A stretch of 55,173 nucleotides of DNA from an uncultured SAR86 cluster bacterium. Lineage in GTDB: Bacteria > Pseudomonadota > Gammaproteobacteria > Magnimaribacterales > TMED112. This document shows, in pieces, positions 37,870-49,259 of the stretch. Location: the NCBI GenBank assembly GCA_902610995.1, contig CACLXU010000005.1, positions 1 to 55,173 of the forward strand, read 5' to 3'. The translations under genes were made by a program, and so were the position numbers. Every line of letters begins with the position of its first letter. The stretch's first letter is position 1. A model generated the notes under the pieces. The model searched no databases. It was not told where the DNA came from and saw nothing but the letters and a program-made list of their open reading frames with translations.

Positions 37870-37897
37870 TTTACAAAATATTTTAAAGTGGTATCTT
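37870..37897 (+). promoter_or_regulatory. Promoter of rho
   Basis: TTTACA (37870-37875), 16-base spacer, TATCTT (37892-37897), predicted start ~37904, leader about 28 bases. A CACTTTA/TAAAGTG 7-bp hairpin (37867-37890) overlaps the spacer but is not followed by a T-run, so it is not a terminator. Confidence 0.45.
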
Positions 37898-37931
37898 AAT
37901 TCATTCACCAGTCTACATTTCTCAAATTTTT

Positions 37932-39200
37932 ATGAACGCATTAGAACTAAAGCAGAAGGGGCCAAAAGAACTCATTGAAATAGCAGAGCAACATGGTCTA
38001 AAAAATGTTTCCAGGCTTAAAAAAGCCGATATTATTTTTCATATTCTTAAAAGCATTTCTTCTGATAAAAAGGAACTACTAGGTGGAGGTATTCTCGAGA
38101 CCCTTCCTGATGGTTTCGGATTTTTAAGATCGCCATGGGGATCGTTCCAAGCAGGACCAGATGACGTTTATGTATCACCAAGTCAAATACGTAAATTCAA
38201 TCTGAGAACTGGTGATTTTGTTGTCGGTAACATTAGACCTCCACGCGAGCAGGAAAGATATTTTGCACTGGTTCAAGTTGAAAGCATTAATGACAATGAG
38301 CCATCAAAAACACAAGAGAAGATAGCATTTGAGAATCTAACTCCATTATTTCCAGATTCTAGACTTAAACTTGAAACAGGATCAGGCAGCTCAGAAGACC
38401 TATCTCCACGAATAATCGATTTAGTTGCGCCGATAGGAAGAGGGCAACGTGGACTTATTGTTTCTCCACCAAAAGCTGGAAAAACTTTGCTGCTGCAGAA
38501 TATGGCACAGTCCATCATTAAAAATAATCCTGAGGTTCATGTGATTGTATTATTAATTGATGAAAGGCCTGAAGAAGTTACTGATATGCAGAGATCAGTT
38601 AATGCAGAAGTCATAGCAAGTACTTTTGATGAGTCTCCCCAAAGACATGTTCAAGTTGCAGATCTAGTTATTGAAAAAGCTAAACGATTGGTCGAGCATA
38701 AAAAAGACGTTGTCATATTGCTTGATTCAATAACAAGATTAGGTAGAGCATATAATGCTGTTCAGCCAGCTAGCGGAAAAATACTTTCAGGTGGTGTAGA
38801 CTCGCAAGCTTTGGAGCGTCCTAAAAGATTTTATGGTGCTGCAAGAAATATCGAAGAAGGAGGAAGCCTTACTATCATAGCTACTGCCTTGGTTGATACT
38901 GGGTCAAAAATGGACGAAGTTATTTACGAAGAATTTAAGGGAACTGGAAATATGGAAGTTCACCTTGAGAGAAAAATTGCTGAAAGAAGAGTCTTCCCTG
39001 CAATCAATATTCTTCGTTCTGGTACAAGAAGAGAAGATTTGCTTACCGACAAGGATGAACTTACCAGGATGCATCTTTTAAGAAAGGTTTTAAGTGAGAT
39101 GGAAGAGGTTGCGGCAACTGAATTTCTAATTTCAAAATTGAAAAACTCAAAAACTAATGAGGAGTTTTTTGCCTCAATGACTAAGACAAAAGCTAAATAG
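37932..39200 (+). CDS. rho: Transcription termination factor Rho
   Basis: Hexameric RNA helicase that ends transcription. The 422-residue protein has the N-terminal helix bundle ([18 protein letters not shown]), the cold-shock RNA-binding domain ([17 protein letters not shown]), Walker [12 protein letters not shown], Walker [16 protein letters not shown] (Q and R loops) and [20 protein letters not shown]. It should be important here because convergent genes lack intrinsic terminators. Its end overlaps hemD by 8 bases on the opposite strand. Confidence 0.98.
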   Translation: MNALELKQKGPKELIEIAEQHGLKNVSRLKKADIIFHILKSISSDKKELLGGGILETLPDGFGFLRSPWGSFQAGPDDVYVSPSQIRKFNLRTGDFVVGNIRPPREQERYFALVQVESINDNEPSKTQEKIAFENLTPLFPDSRLKLETGSGSSEDLSPRIIDLVAPIGRGQRGLIVSPPKAGKTLLLQNMAQSIIKNNPEVHVIVLLIDERPEEVTDMQRSVNAEVIASTFDESPQRHVQVADLVIEKAKRLVEHKKDVVILLDSITRLGRAYNAVQPASGKILSGGVDSQALERPKRFYGAARNIEEGGSLTIIATALVDTGSKMDEVIYEEFKGTGNMEVHLERKIAERRVFPAINILRSGTRREDLLTDKDELTRMHLLRKVLSEMEEVAATEFLISKLKNSKTNEEFFASMTKTKAK

Positions 39201-39846
39201 ATCGAACTATTTCTTCTTTGAGACCTTCAGAAAAATAATCAATTTCAATAATTTGTAAACCGATATCTTTTGCATAATCGCAGATTCTTTTAGATATCCC
39301 AAAAAGCTTTGCCTTTGAATCAGAAGCGTGTAATTCTTCCAGATAGATCTGGACTGAAAAGCAGCTGGTAAATACAATTGCATCAGCTGCCGCATAATCT
39401 AATTTAAGTTTAGTGTATGAAGATAGCTTTTCTCTTTCATAGCATTCCGCTTCAAAAACTTTGTGCCCCATCCTCTCAAGCTCATCTCGTACAATATTCA
39501 GACCATGTTTGCCTTTAACAATTAAGGTATTTGCATCATAGTTGTTTAATTTTAAACACTCTAGCAGGCCAGCAGATCCGGGTTTATTTGGGACAATTGA
39601 GCTCACACCCATTTCCTTTAGTGAGCGGCTCGTTCCCTCTCCCATGGCAAATACTCTTTTACCCTGCAAGCAATCAAAGTCCTCAAAGAAATTTACAGAA
39701 TTCCTGCTTTGAAAAACTACATTTTCAATTTCTGTTTTCTGAATCTGATACTTTACAGGCTTAACTTCAAACAAAGGCAGATTTATTAAACCAGAATCGT
39801 TTTGAGCAAATGATTTATTAAGACTGCTGGAATCAATTATGTTCAT
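39193..39846 (-). CDS. hemD: Uroporphyrinogen-III synthase
   Basis: Closes hydroxymethylbilane into uroporphyrinogen III. This family is weakly conserved; the 217-residue product is called mainly from position after hemC, plus size and fold hints: [13 protein letters not shown] (usual FTSxNAV), [15 protein letters not shown] (AVGxxTAxxL), [32 protein letters not shown] and [17 protein letters not shown]. Its start overlaps hemC by 14 bases. Confidence 0.85.
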   Translation of the reverse strand: MNIIDSSSLNKSFAQNDSGLINLPLFEVKPVKYQIQKTEIENVVFQSRNSVNFFEDFDCLQGKRVFAMGEGTSRSLKEMGVSSIVPNKPGSAGLLECLKLNNYDANTLIVKGKHGLNIVRDELERMGHKVFEAECYEREKLSSYTKLKLDYAAADAIVFTSCFSVQIYLEELHASDSKAKLFGISKRICDYAKDIGLQIIEIDYFSEGLKEEIVRSI

Positions 39847-40717
39847 TTAAATATATTTCCCCATTCGATTTATGAAACATCTGAACAGCTTCTTCAACAC
39901 AATTTTGTCCAAAGGTTGAAAATTTTAATTTCTCTTTTTGGCCGTATATTTCTACATCTAATTTAAAGTTTTGTGATGTACCATCTTCAGTAATCTTTAA
40001 TGCAAGAGCAGAATTGCAATCTGCGTTAATATGTTTGAGAAATTCTTTTTGGAGATTAATCAGTTGCTCATTTATTATTGATTTTGAGCTCTTAAAATCT
40101 AATTTATTAAAGTCATTCCTTGTTTGAATACAAATTATGCCTTGTCCTGGAGAGGTTAAATGATCTAATTCAATGGAATTTAAGTTATATCCTAAGCGTT
40201 CGCACCCTGCTTTTGCTAAAACTATACAATCGTACTCCCCAGAGTTTAATTTATTTATTCGTGTATCAATGTTTCCGTTTAAGTTATGAATTCTTTCTGC
40301 CCCTAAGTAAAATTTAGCTTGCATCTTTCTTCTTAGGCTTGATGTACCCAGTTTTAAATCCTTTGAAAATATTTTTTTCACCCCATTTTTAAAAATAAGC
40401 AAATCCTTGTTCCAATTGTCAGCTGTAGCTGAGTTCACCATTTCATTCAAATAGGAATTTTTGAGTTTTGGATTATCTTTGGCAGGCATATCTTTTGCAG
40501 AGTGAACGGCAATATCTATATCACCAGCAATTAGTTTGTTTTCAATTGCCTCTACAAAATTTAACTTATCAAACTGGGTTTTACCTTCTTCGCTTCTTCT
40601 GTCTCCTTCGGTCTTTATTACCACAACTTCATAGTCAATAATGCCTAATTCCTCAATCACAATATCAACTTGCTTGAGAGCAAGTTTTGAGCCTCTTGTT
40701 CCAATTTTAGTTGCCAT
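39833..40717 (-). CDS. hemC: Porphobilinogen deaminase (hydroxymethylbilane synthase)
   Basis: Polymerises four porphobilinogens. 294 residues: IGTRGSKLALKQVDIV, IAVHSAKDMPAKD with the catalytic Asp, LGTSSLRRKMQ, LNGNIDTRINKLNSGEYDCIVLAKAGCERLG, and the cofactor-binding Cys in INADCNSALALKI, where the usual GGC..P context is not kept. The ATG overlaps the rsmD stop as TAATG. The Cys context is odd but the gene looks functional. Confidence 0.95.
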   Translation of the reverse strand: MATKIGTRGSKLALKQVDIVIEELGIIDYEVVVIKTEGDRRSEEGKTQFDKLNFVEAIENKLIAGDIDIAVHSAKDMPAKDNPKLKNSYLNEMVNSATADNWNKDLLIFKNGVKKIFSKDLKLGTSSLRRKMQAKFYLGAERIHNLNGNIDTRINKLNSGEYDCIVLAKAGCERLGYNLNSIELDHLTSPGQGIICIQTRNDFNKLDFKSSKSIINEQLINLQKEFLKHINADCNSALALKITEDGTSQNFKLDVEIYGQKEKLKFSTFGQNCVEEAVQMFHKSNGEIYLNEHN

Positions 40718-41268
40718 TATCTTACTTGATAGATTGTACCCTTTGCATTGCCAGTATCAGAAGATTTTAATATTTGAAGTTTTTCGTTTTCGATGACCTT
40801 TTCATGGGATGATTGTTCAATATAAATAATTGATCCTTTTTTTGATGCAGACTGTATCGTCTTTTCAAGAAAATCTGAGTAATAGTCTCTAGAGTAAGGA
40901 GGGTCAAAAAAAATCAGAGAAAATCTCTCGCTTTTTAATCTGCGAATAAAAGTTTCAGCATTAGTTCTTATTAAAATTGATTTGTCGCTAATATTCAGAT
41001 TAGAAATATTGTCCTTCAGTGTTTGAAATAATTGGGGGTTTTGCTCAACAAAGGTGCAGCTTTTTGCACCATTAGATATGGCTTCTATACCCAGAGAGCC
41101 AGAACCAGAAAAAAGATCAAGGCAGTTGGCCTCCTTCACTTCTTGAGCAAGCCAAGCAAATAGAATTTCTCGAAGTTTTTCTGGAGTTGGCTTTAGATTA
41201 GTATTTGTAAGAGTTTTAATTCTTCGACTTCCTAAAGATCCCGATATAATCCTTAAAGATTTACTCAT
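40717..41268 (-). CDS. rsmD: RsmD, 16S rRNA m2G966 methyltransferase
   Basis: 183-residue SAM-dependent enzyme. RIISGSLGSRRIKT, the substrate-binding LKPTPEKLREILFAWL (family RPTxdrvREtLFNwL), NCLDLFSGSGSLGIEAISNGA (motif I) and LIFFDPPYSRDYY (catalytic DPPY). rsmD is often beside coaD; here it is in a bamD-rsmD-hemC-hemD run instead. It overlaps the zinc-ribbon gene upstream by 8 bases. Confidence 0.94.
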   Translation of the reverse strand: MSKSLRIISGSLGSRRIKTLTNTNLKPTPEKLREILFAWLAQEVKEANCLDLFSGSGSLGIEAISNGAKSCTFVEQNPQLFQTLKDNISNLNISDKSILIRTNAETFIRRLKSERFSLIFFDPPYSRDYYSDFLEKTIQSASKKGSIIYIEQSSHEKVIENEKLQILKSSDTGNAKGTIYQVR

Positions 41269-41479
41269 TTGAGCATTTATCTAAACATTGAAAGGAATCA
41301 TTAACTTTTTTCAATTCTTTTACGGGTTTAAAAACACCACAATTCTGACACTCTTTTACCTCAGCAACATTGCTTTTTCTATTCAGATTCAAAATAAAAT
41401 TTTGCACCAGAGATTTAATTACTAATCTCAATAGAAAATAGGCTAAGGGAGCTATTACTCCGACAACGATGAAATTCAT
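41261..41479 (-). CDS. Small membrane protein with zinc-ribbon motif (PP0621-like)
   Basis: A 72-residue protein: one membrane segment (~3-22), then a short cytoplasmic part with CQNC and a second cysteine pair CLDKC about 25 residues later. It resembles the PP0621 family, whose function is unknown. The ATG overlaps the bamD stop as TAATG and the end overlaps rsmD. The assignment is moderate because of its size. Confidence 0.72.
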   Translation of the reverse strand: MNFIVVGVIAPLAYFLLRLVIKSLVQNFILNLNRKSNVAEVKECQNCGVFKPVKELKKVNDSFQCLDKCSNE

Positions 41480-42198
41480 TAATTTATAATCTGTAGCTCT
41501 TCAACTTTGCCTGCATATTCAGGATAGCCAAGTTGCTCATATGCTTCCTTCATTATTCTCAGAGCTCTATCTTTTTCAGTAGAATTAGGAATATTTTTAA
41601 GAACATAATTTGCTCGATTGAGTGCTGCAACAAATGCGCCTCTTTTGAGATAGTATTCAGCTCCATCTAGCTCACTGCTGGCAATCAAGTTTCTGAGAAA
41701 GATTAATCGTTCTCTTGCGGGATCAATATATTCGCTTTCTGGATATCTGATAATAAATTCTGTTAAATCTGCGTAGGATTGCATTGCGCCTGAGACATCT
41801 CTCTTTGCAAGCTCTAAAGAAAACACATTTCCAATAATCCCATCGTCCTGATAATAACCTGTCATCCCCCTCATAAAGTATGCATAATCAATATTTGTAT
41901 TTCTTGGATAAAGCCTAATGAATTTTTCTGATGATGCGTAGGCTGCATCAAAATCTCCTGTCATGTAGTGGGCATATATTAGATCTGCTCTAGCTTGCTC
42001 AGCATAGACACCAAAGGGATAGAATCTCTCAATCCTGGAAAGAGAGTCAACAGCACCAACATAGTTTTTTGCATTTATTCTATCTTGGGCCAAGTTATAT
42101 AATTGCACTTCCGCTGGTTCTCGCTCCTCATCATCTTTCGAAGCGCAGCTCGTAAGAAGTAAGATAAATATTGATGTAATTAAAATTTTGTTTTTCAT
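41479..42198 (-). CDS. bamD: BamD outer-membrane assembly lipoprotein
   Basis: Essential part of the BAM complex. Signal peptide with lipobox (LLLTSCASK), then TPR repeats: QLYNLAQDRINAKNYVGAVDSLSRIERFYPFGVYAEQARADLIYAHY, FIRLYPRNTNIDYAYFMRGM, FIIRYPESEYIDPARERL and a final repeat of GAFVAALNRANYVLKN. The length of about 240 is standard. Two ATGs (42210, 42198) fit; the second gives the cleaner signal peptide MKNKILITS. It heads the leftward run to hemD and diverges from rluD. Confidence 0.95.
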   Translation of the reverse strand: MKNKILITSIFILLLTSCASKDDEEREPAEVQLYNLAQDRINAKNYVGAVDSLSRIERFYPFGVYAEQARADLIYAHYMTGDFDAAYASSEKFIRLYPRNTNIDYAYFMRGMTGYYQDDGIIGNVFSLELAKRDVSGAMQSYADLTEFIIRYPESEYIDPARERLIFLRNLIASSELDGAEYYLKRGAFVAALNRANYVLKNIPNSTEKDRALRIMKEAYEQLGYPEYAGKVEELQIIN

Positions 42199-42234
42199 TA
42201 TAAAGTTCATTGTTCAGCGTTAAACTTAGTGATT

Positions 42235-43158
42235 ATGATATCAAAAAGTTTCGAAATAAACGAAGACAATATCAATAAACGTCTAGATATATTTCTTACT
42301 GAAAATTTAGATGGACTCTCAAGAGGAATAGTTCAAAAATACATATCGCTCAAACAAATAACAGTCAATAAAGAAAGCTCACATAAGGATTACAGATTAA
42401 AGCTTGATGATTTTATAGAGGTAAAAATTCAGGCACATGAGAACAATGAAGATGAAGCTCAAGAAATTGATCTTGAGACTGTATTTGAAAATGAAGATTT
42501 TATCGTTATAGATAAGCCGCCTGGTCTCACGGTCCATCCCGGAGCAGGGCAAAGAGACCAGACACTTATAAATGGCTTAATTTTTAAATATCCAAAATTG
42601 AGATCTGTAGAGCGTTACGGTTTAGTTCATAGATTAGATAAGGATACGAGTGGTTTGATATTGATTGCAAGAAATCAAAGAGCACATTCGATGATTACAG
42701 AAATGATACAAAATAGAACAATATCTCGCTCTTACAAAGCTTTAGTCCATGGTGTTCCAATTTCTGGAGAAACAATTGATAAACCTATTGGCAGACATCC
42801 AACAAACAGGTTGATTTTTTGTGTAAAAGAAGGTGGCAGAGAATCAGTTACACATTTTCGGGTGTTAAAAAAATTCAAAAATTTCTCACTGCTCGATATA
42901 TCTCTGGAGACAGGAAGGACTCATCAGATTCGAGTTCATCTAAAGCACAAAGGTTACCCAATTGCTGGGGACAAAGCATATTGTAAAATTAGCACTTGGA
43001 AGGACTCGAATAAAAATGAACTTGCTGCAATCAATGGATTAAAGCGTCAGGCTCTTCATGCATACAGCCTTACATTTAACTTTGATAATGAAGATTTTGA
43101 ATTTTATTCAGAGCTGCCCCAAGACATTGAGGAATGCATTTCTAATATTCAGGAATAG
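42235..43158 (+). CDS. rluD: RluD, 23S rRNA pseudouridine synthase
   Basis: Makes pseudouridines 1911/1915/1917 in helix 69. S4-like RNA-binding domain first (NKRLDIFLTENLDGLSRGIVQKYI), then the catalytic domain with PPGLTVHPGAGQ, GLVHRLDKDTSGLILIA (catalytic Asp), SRSYKALVHG, GRTHQIRVHLKHKGYPIAGD. About 307 residues. An in-frame GTG at 42229 is possible; the ATG at 42235 is 8 bases after TAAACT. bamD-rluD divergence and rluD-pgeF order are conserved. RlmH, elsewhere in this window, acts on one of its products. Confidence 0.96.
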   Translation: MISKSFEINEDNINKRLDIFLTENLDGLSRGIVQKYISLKQITVNKESSHKDYRLKLDDFIEVKIQAHENNEDEAQEIDLETVFENEDFIVIDKPPGLTVHPGAGQRDQTLINGLIFKYPKLRSVERYGLVHRLDKDTSGLILIARNQRAHSMITEMIQNRTISRSYKALVHGVPISGETIDKPIGRHPTNRLIFCVKEGGRESVTHFRVLKKFKNFSLLDISLETGRTHQIRVHLKHKGYPIAGDKAYCKISTWKDSNKNELAAINGLKRQALHAYSLTFNFDNEDFEFYSELPQDIEECISNIQE

Positions 43159-43159
43159 T

Positions 43160-43843
43160 ATGAAGTTTCTAAACATTGAGAAGTATCGATTTTTAGAAAT
43201 TTCTCAAAACCCTTCTATATTAATTTCACTTAAATCTGACCAATGCTTCTCTGCACTTACTCTTGACCAAAGAGCACAATTTTTAAAAAATAATTTCGGA
43301 ATTGAAACTTATCAGGAATTTAACCAAGTACACGAAACTGATATTTTCCAAAGAAATTTAGATCCGAACAAAAACTATGATGGCTTTATTGAAGCAAAAC
43401 AAAAGAGAGCGTATGGACTTAAAACTGCAGATTGTATTCCCTTGATTTTGTGGAACGAGCAGCTTAATACATTGATGGGATTACACTGTGGTTGGAGAGG
43501 CCTTGCAAAAGGCATAATCCAGAAAGCTTTTGGCATAAAAAATGCTCTTGAATTTAATCAAGCTTTTATTGGTCCTCACATCACAAAGAAGCATTTTGAG
43601 GTGAAGCAGGATTTGATTGATTTCTTCGAACAACAAAACATTGATATTGAGCCATTTCTAGATGAGCAGGATAATGTTAAAACCCTGGACATAAAAGGTT
43701 TTTGCATTCATCAAATCAAGGAATTAAATCCTCAAATTATTGTAAAAAATGGCTTTTGTAGTTACGAAAATAATGATCTTTTTTACTCATGGAGGAAAAG
43801 CAAAGAACCTGCTCGAAGAAACATCACAATTTCATGGCTATAA
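43160..43843 (+). CDS. pgeF: PgeF/YfiH-type multicopper-fold peptidoglycan editing factor
   Basis: YfiH-family protein; relatives act on purine nucleosides and, in E. coli, keep L-Ser out of muropeptides. From the ATG at 43160 (one base after the rluD stop) the 227-residue product has FNQVHETDIF (first metal His), LKTADCIPLILWN (Cys) and GLHCGWRGLAKGI (His), plus AFIGPHITKKHFEV and the final YSWRKSKEPARRNITISWL. The frame is open to 43058 inside rluD but only shadow sequence lies there. Confidence 0.93.
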   Translation: MKFLNIEKYRFLEISQNPSILISLKSDQCFSALTLDQRAQFLKNNFGIETYQEFNQVHETDIFQRNLDPNKNYDGFIEAKQKRAYGLKTADCIPLILWNEQLNTLMGLHCGWRGLAKGIIQKAFGIKNALEFNQAFIGPHITKKHFEVKQDLIDFFEQQNIDIEPFLDEQDNVKTLDIKGFCIHQIKELNPQIIVKNGFCSYENNDLFYSWRKSKEPARRNITISWL

Positions 43844-43891
43844 AACCTTAAAATATATTGTAAAAATGCTTTCTTTTTAGTGCTTTCTAAT

Positions 43892-43897
43892 TATAAT
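43892..43897 (+). promoter_or_regulatory. -10 box of the rRNA operon
   Basis: TATAAT at 43892-43897, predicted start ~43904. No good -35 at 16-18 bases. The leader then holds a CCCCA/TGGGG hairpin (43907-43922). Fis sites cannot be judged by eye. Confidence 0.5.
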
Positions 43898-43934
43898 GTG
43901 AGGTTTCCCCACAGAGATGGGGCGGATCTGATTG

Positions 43935-43944
43935 AGAACAATTT
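43935..43944 (+). promoter_or_regulatory. Repeated leader element AGAACAATTT (boxA-like position), first copy
   Basis: AGAACAATTT occurs here in the 16S leader and again at 45583-45592 in the 23S leader. Placement before each large rRNA is what is expected of the Nus antitermination boxA, although the match to the E. coli boxA is poor. Confidence 0.35.
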
Positions 43945-43963
43945 AGTCACTCGTGAGGGTGCC
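43940..43963 (+). other. 5' half of the 16S processing stem
   Basis: This stretch (beginning AATTTAGTCACTCGT, ending GGTGCC) is complementary to 45532-45554 after 16S, broken only by a short internal mismatch. It is the classic RNase III stem that loops out pre-16S. Confidence 0.75.
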
Positions 43964-43964
43964 C

Positions 43965-43994
43965 AAAAAAAAATCGCTACCTTTTTTAGGTAGC
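43965..43994 (-). terminator. Intrinsic terminator pointing antisense, just before 16S
   Basis: Read on the minus strand, GCTACCT-AAAAA-AGGTAGC is followed after two bases by nine T. This is a textbook Rho-independent terminator for transcription running backwards out of the rrn operon. On the plus strand there is no T-run, so rrn transcription should pass. Confidence 0.65.
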
Positions 43995-44003
43995 AAAACA
44001 GTT

Positions 44004-45526
<1,523 letters not shown>

Positions 45527-45646
45527 CGGAAGGCACCTTAACGAGTGACTAAATCTTTTCAGAAGATCCAAAGATCTATTAAAGAACAATTTGCGAAACT
45601 GCAATAATTTATTTCAAAGAACAAAGAGTTAACTTTGAGGTTACTT
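45527..45646 (+). other. 16S-23S internal spacer without tRNA genes
   Basis: Only about 120 bases. It holds the 3' half of the 16S stem (45532-45554), the second AGAACAATTT (45583-45592) and the 5' half of the 23S stem, in two tiers: TTTGCGAAACT at 45590-45600, and AACTTTGAGG plus TTATTCAAG at 45631-45653, continuing into 23S. No cloverleaf is present, whereas tRNA-Ile/Ala or Glu are usual here in gammaproteobacteria. Confidence 0.85.
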
Positions 45647-48357
<2,711 letters not shown>

Positions 48358-48400
48358 AAACCTCAAAGTAAATTCTTTATTATAGTTTCGCAAACATGGT

Positions 48401-48510
48401 TGCCCGATAACAATAGTCCACTGGAACCACCTAATTCCATCTCGAACTTAGAAGTGAAACGGTGAGACGCCGATGGTAGTGCGCAAGTGCGAGAGTAGGT
48501 ATTGTCGGGC
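48401..48510 (+). rRNA. rrf: 5S ribosomal RNA
   Basis: About 110 bases. The terminal helix TGCCCGATAA/TTGTCGGGC encloses the conserved CCATCTCGAACTTAGAAGTGAAACG and CGCCGATGGTAGTG core. It starts about 43 bases after 23S. The T-run begins at the base after its last helix base. Confidence 0.95.
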
Positions 48511-48519
48511 TTTTTTTTT
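48502..48519 (+). terminator. rrn terminator formed directly by the end of 5S
   Basis: The 3' strand of the 5S terminal helix (TTGTCGGGC) is followed at once by nine T. There is no separate hairpin downstream, so the end of 5S itself, or a refolded 5S 3' part, seems to serve as the terminator stem. Confidence 0.5.
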
Positions 48520-48537
48520 GTTCTTTAATTTTATTTC

Positions 48538-48566
48538 TTGATTAATCTTTATAAATACTCTTAAAT
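48538..48566 (+). promoter_or_regulatory. Promoter of the secreted-protein gene
   Basis: TTGATT (48538-48543), 17-base spacer, TTAAAT (48561-48566). A leader of about 20 bases carries AAGGGA five bases before the ATG, so this is an ordinary leadered gene. Confidence 0.42.
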
Positions 48567-48592
48567 CAAAACTTAACTTTCTAAGGGAACTT

Positions 48593-49183
48593 ATGAGATA
48601 TTTATTAATTTTATTACTTTTAAATTCATTTGCTTTGCTATCACATGCTAAAGATAGTTCGCATGCTAGTGCACAATGGCAAATTGAAGCGTATGGTACA
48701 GCTGCTCCTGATTTTATTGGGAACTACGCTACTATCATTGGTGGAAATGGTGAAGTCCTGCACGAAGGATCCAATGGTTGGATTTGTCAGCCTGGCAATA
48801 CTAGACCTTTTCCAAAAATGGGCTGGTCAAGTGCTCACGAAGCCATGCCATTATGCATGGATGAAAATGCTTTCAAATTCATGAATGGTAAACAAGATGA
48901 AATGACAGCTGATGGCTGGGCATGGATGTTGCACGGCGACGTTGGTGAAGATAACTCCAAACCTGGTGTACTTAATGAGAAAGACAGTGCACCTGGACAG
49001 TGGATTGAATCAGGACCTCATATGATGCTAATGCCTATGGATTCAGATTCAATAAAAAATATGTCTTCTGATTTCACCACTGGGGCACCCTATGTCATGA
49101 TGCCAAATACACCTATTGCGCATCTAATGATTCCGCTTCCTGGTTATTATATATATCAACCGGAATCGAATCCAAAAAATTAA
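48593..49183 (+). CDS. Secreted protein of unknown function
   Basis: 196 residues with a clean signal peptide (MRYLLILLLLNSFALLSHA). I do not recognise a named domain. The mature part starts SAQWQIEAYGTAAPDFIGNYATI and has a Trp/Met-rich centre: GWICQPGNTRPFPKMGW, AHEAMPLCMDE, ADGWAWMLHGDVGEDN, GQWIESGPHMMLMPMDS and a Pro-rich end with MPNTPIAHLMIPLPGYY. Two cysteines could form a disulphide. The abundance of short conserved-looking motifs and a dedicated promoter and terminator suggest a real, independently expressed gene. It lies directly behind the rrn operon. Confidence 0.85.
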   Translation: MRYLLILLLLNSFALLSHAKDSSHASAQWQIEAYGTAAPDFIGNYATIIGGNGEVLHEGSNGWICQPGNTRPFPKMGWSSAHEAMPLCMDENAFKFMNGKQDEMTADGWAWMLHGDVGEDNSKPGVLNEKDSAPGQWIESGPHMMLMPMDSDSIKNMSSDFTTGAPYVMMPNTPIAHLMIPLPGYYIYQPESNPKN

Positions 49184-49195
49184 TTACTACTCTTG

Positions 49196-49222
49196 AGCCC
49201 GATAAATTTATCGGGCTTTTTT
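49196..49222 (+). terminator. Intrinsic terminator after the secreted-protein gene
   Basis: Perfect palindrome GCCCGATAAATTTATCGGGC followed by six T. The stem arm GCCCGATAA is identical to the 5' end of the 5S gene. Confidence 0.85.
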
Positions 49223-49259
49223 ACTTTAATTCCTAAAAAAAATCATTTAAGTTTAAAGT

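Noticed and set aside
37867-37890. CACTTTA/TAAAGTG hairpin as a trxA terminator
   Set aside because: No T-run follows on either strand, and it overlaps the spacer of a plausible rho promoter.
41479-41481. Frequent TAATG stop/start junctions (purH/fis, accB/aroQ, hemC/rsmD, zinc-ribbon gene/bamD) as a special signal
   Set aside because: TAATG coupling is a normal outcome of gene compaction and needs no extra explanation.
42197-42202. TATAAT overlapping the bamD ATG (with TTTAAC at 16) as its promoter
   Set aside because: Transcription would begin inside the signal peptide codons. Such strings are frequent in AT-rich DNA, a reminder that some of the other boxes could be chance.
45527-45646. 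tRNA-Ile, -Ala or -Glu in the 16S-23S spacer
   Set aside because: The spacer is too short and consists of processing-stem sequence; no cloverleaf is present.
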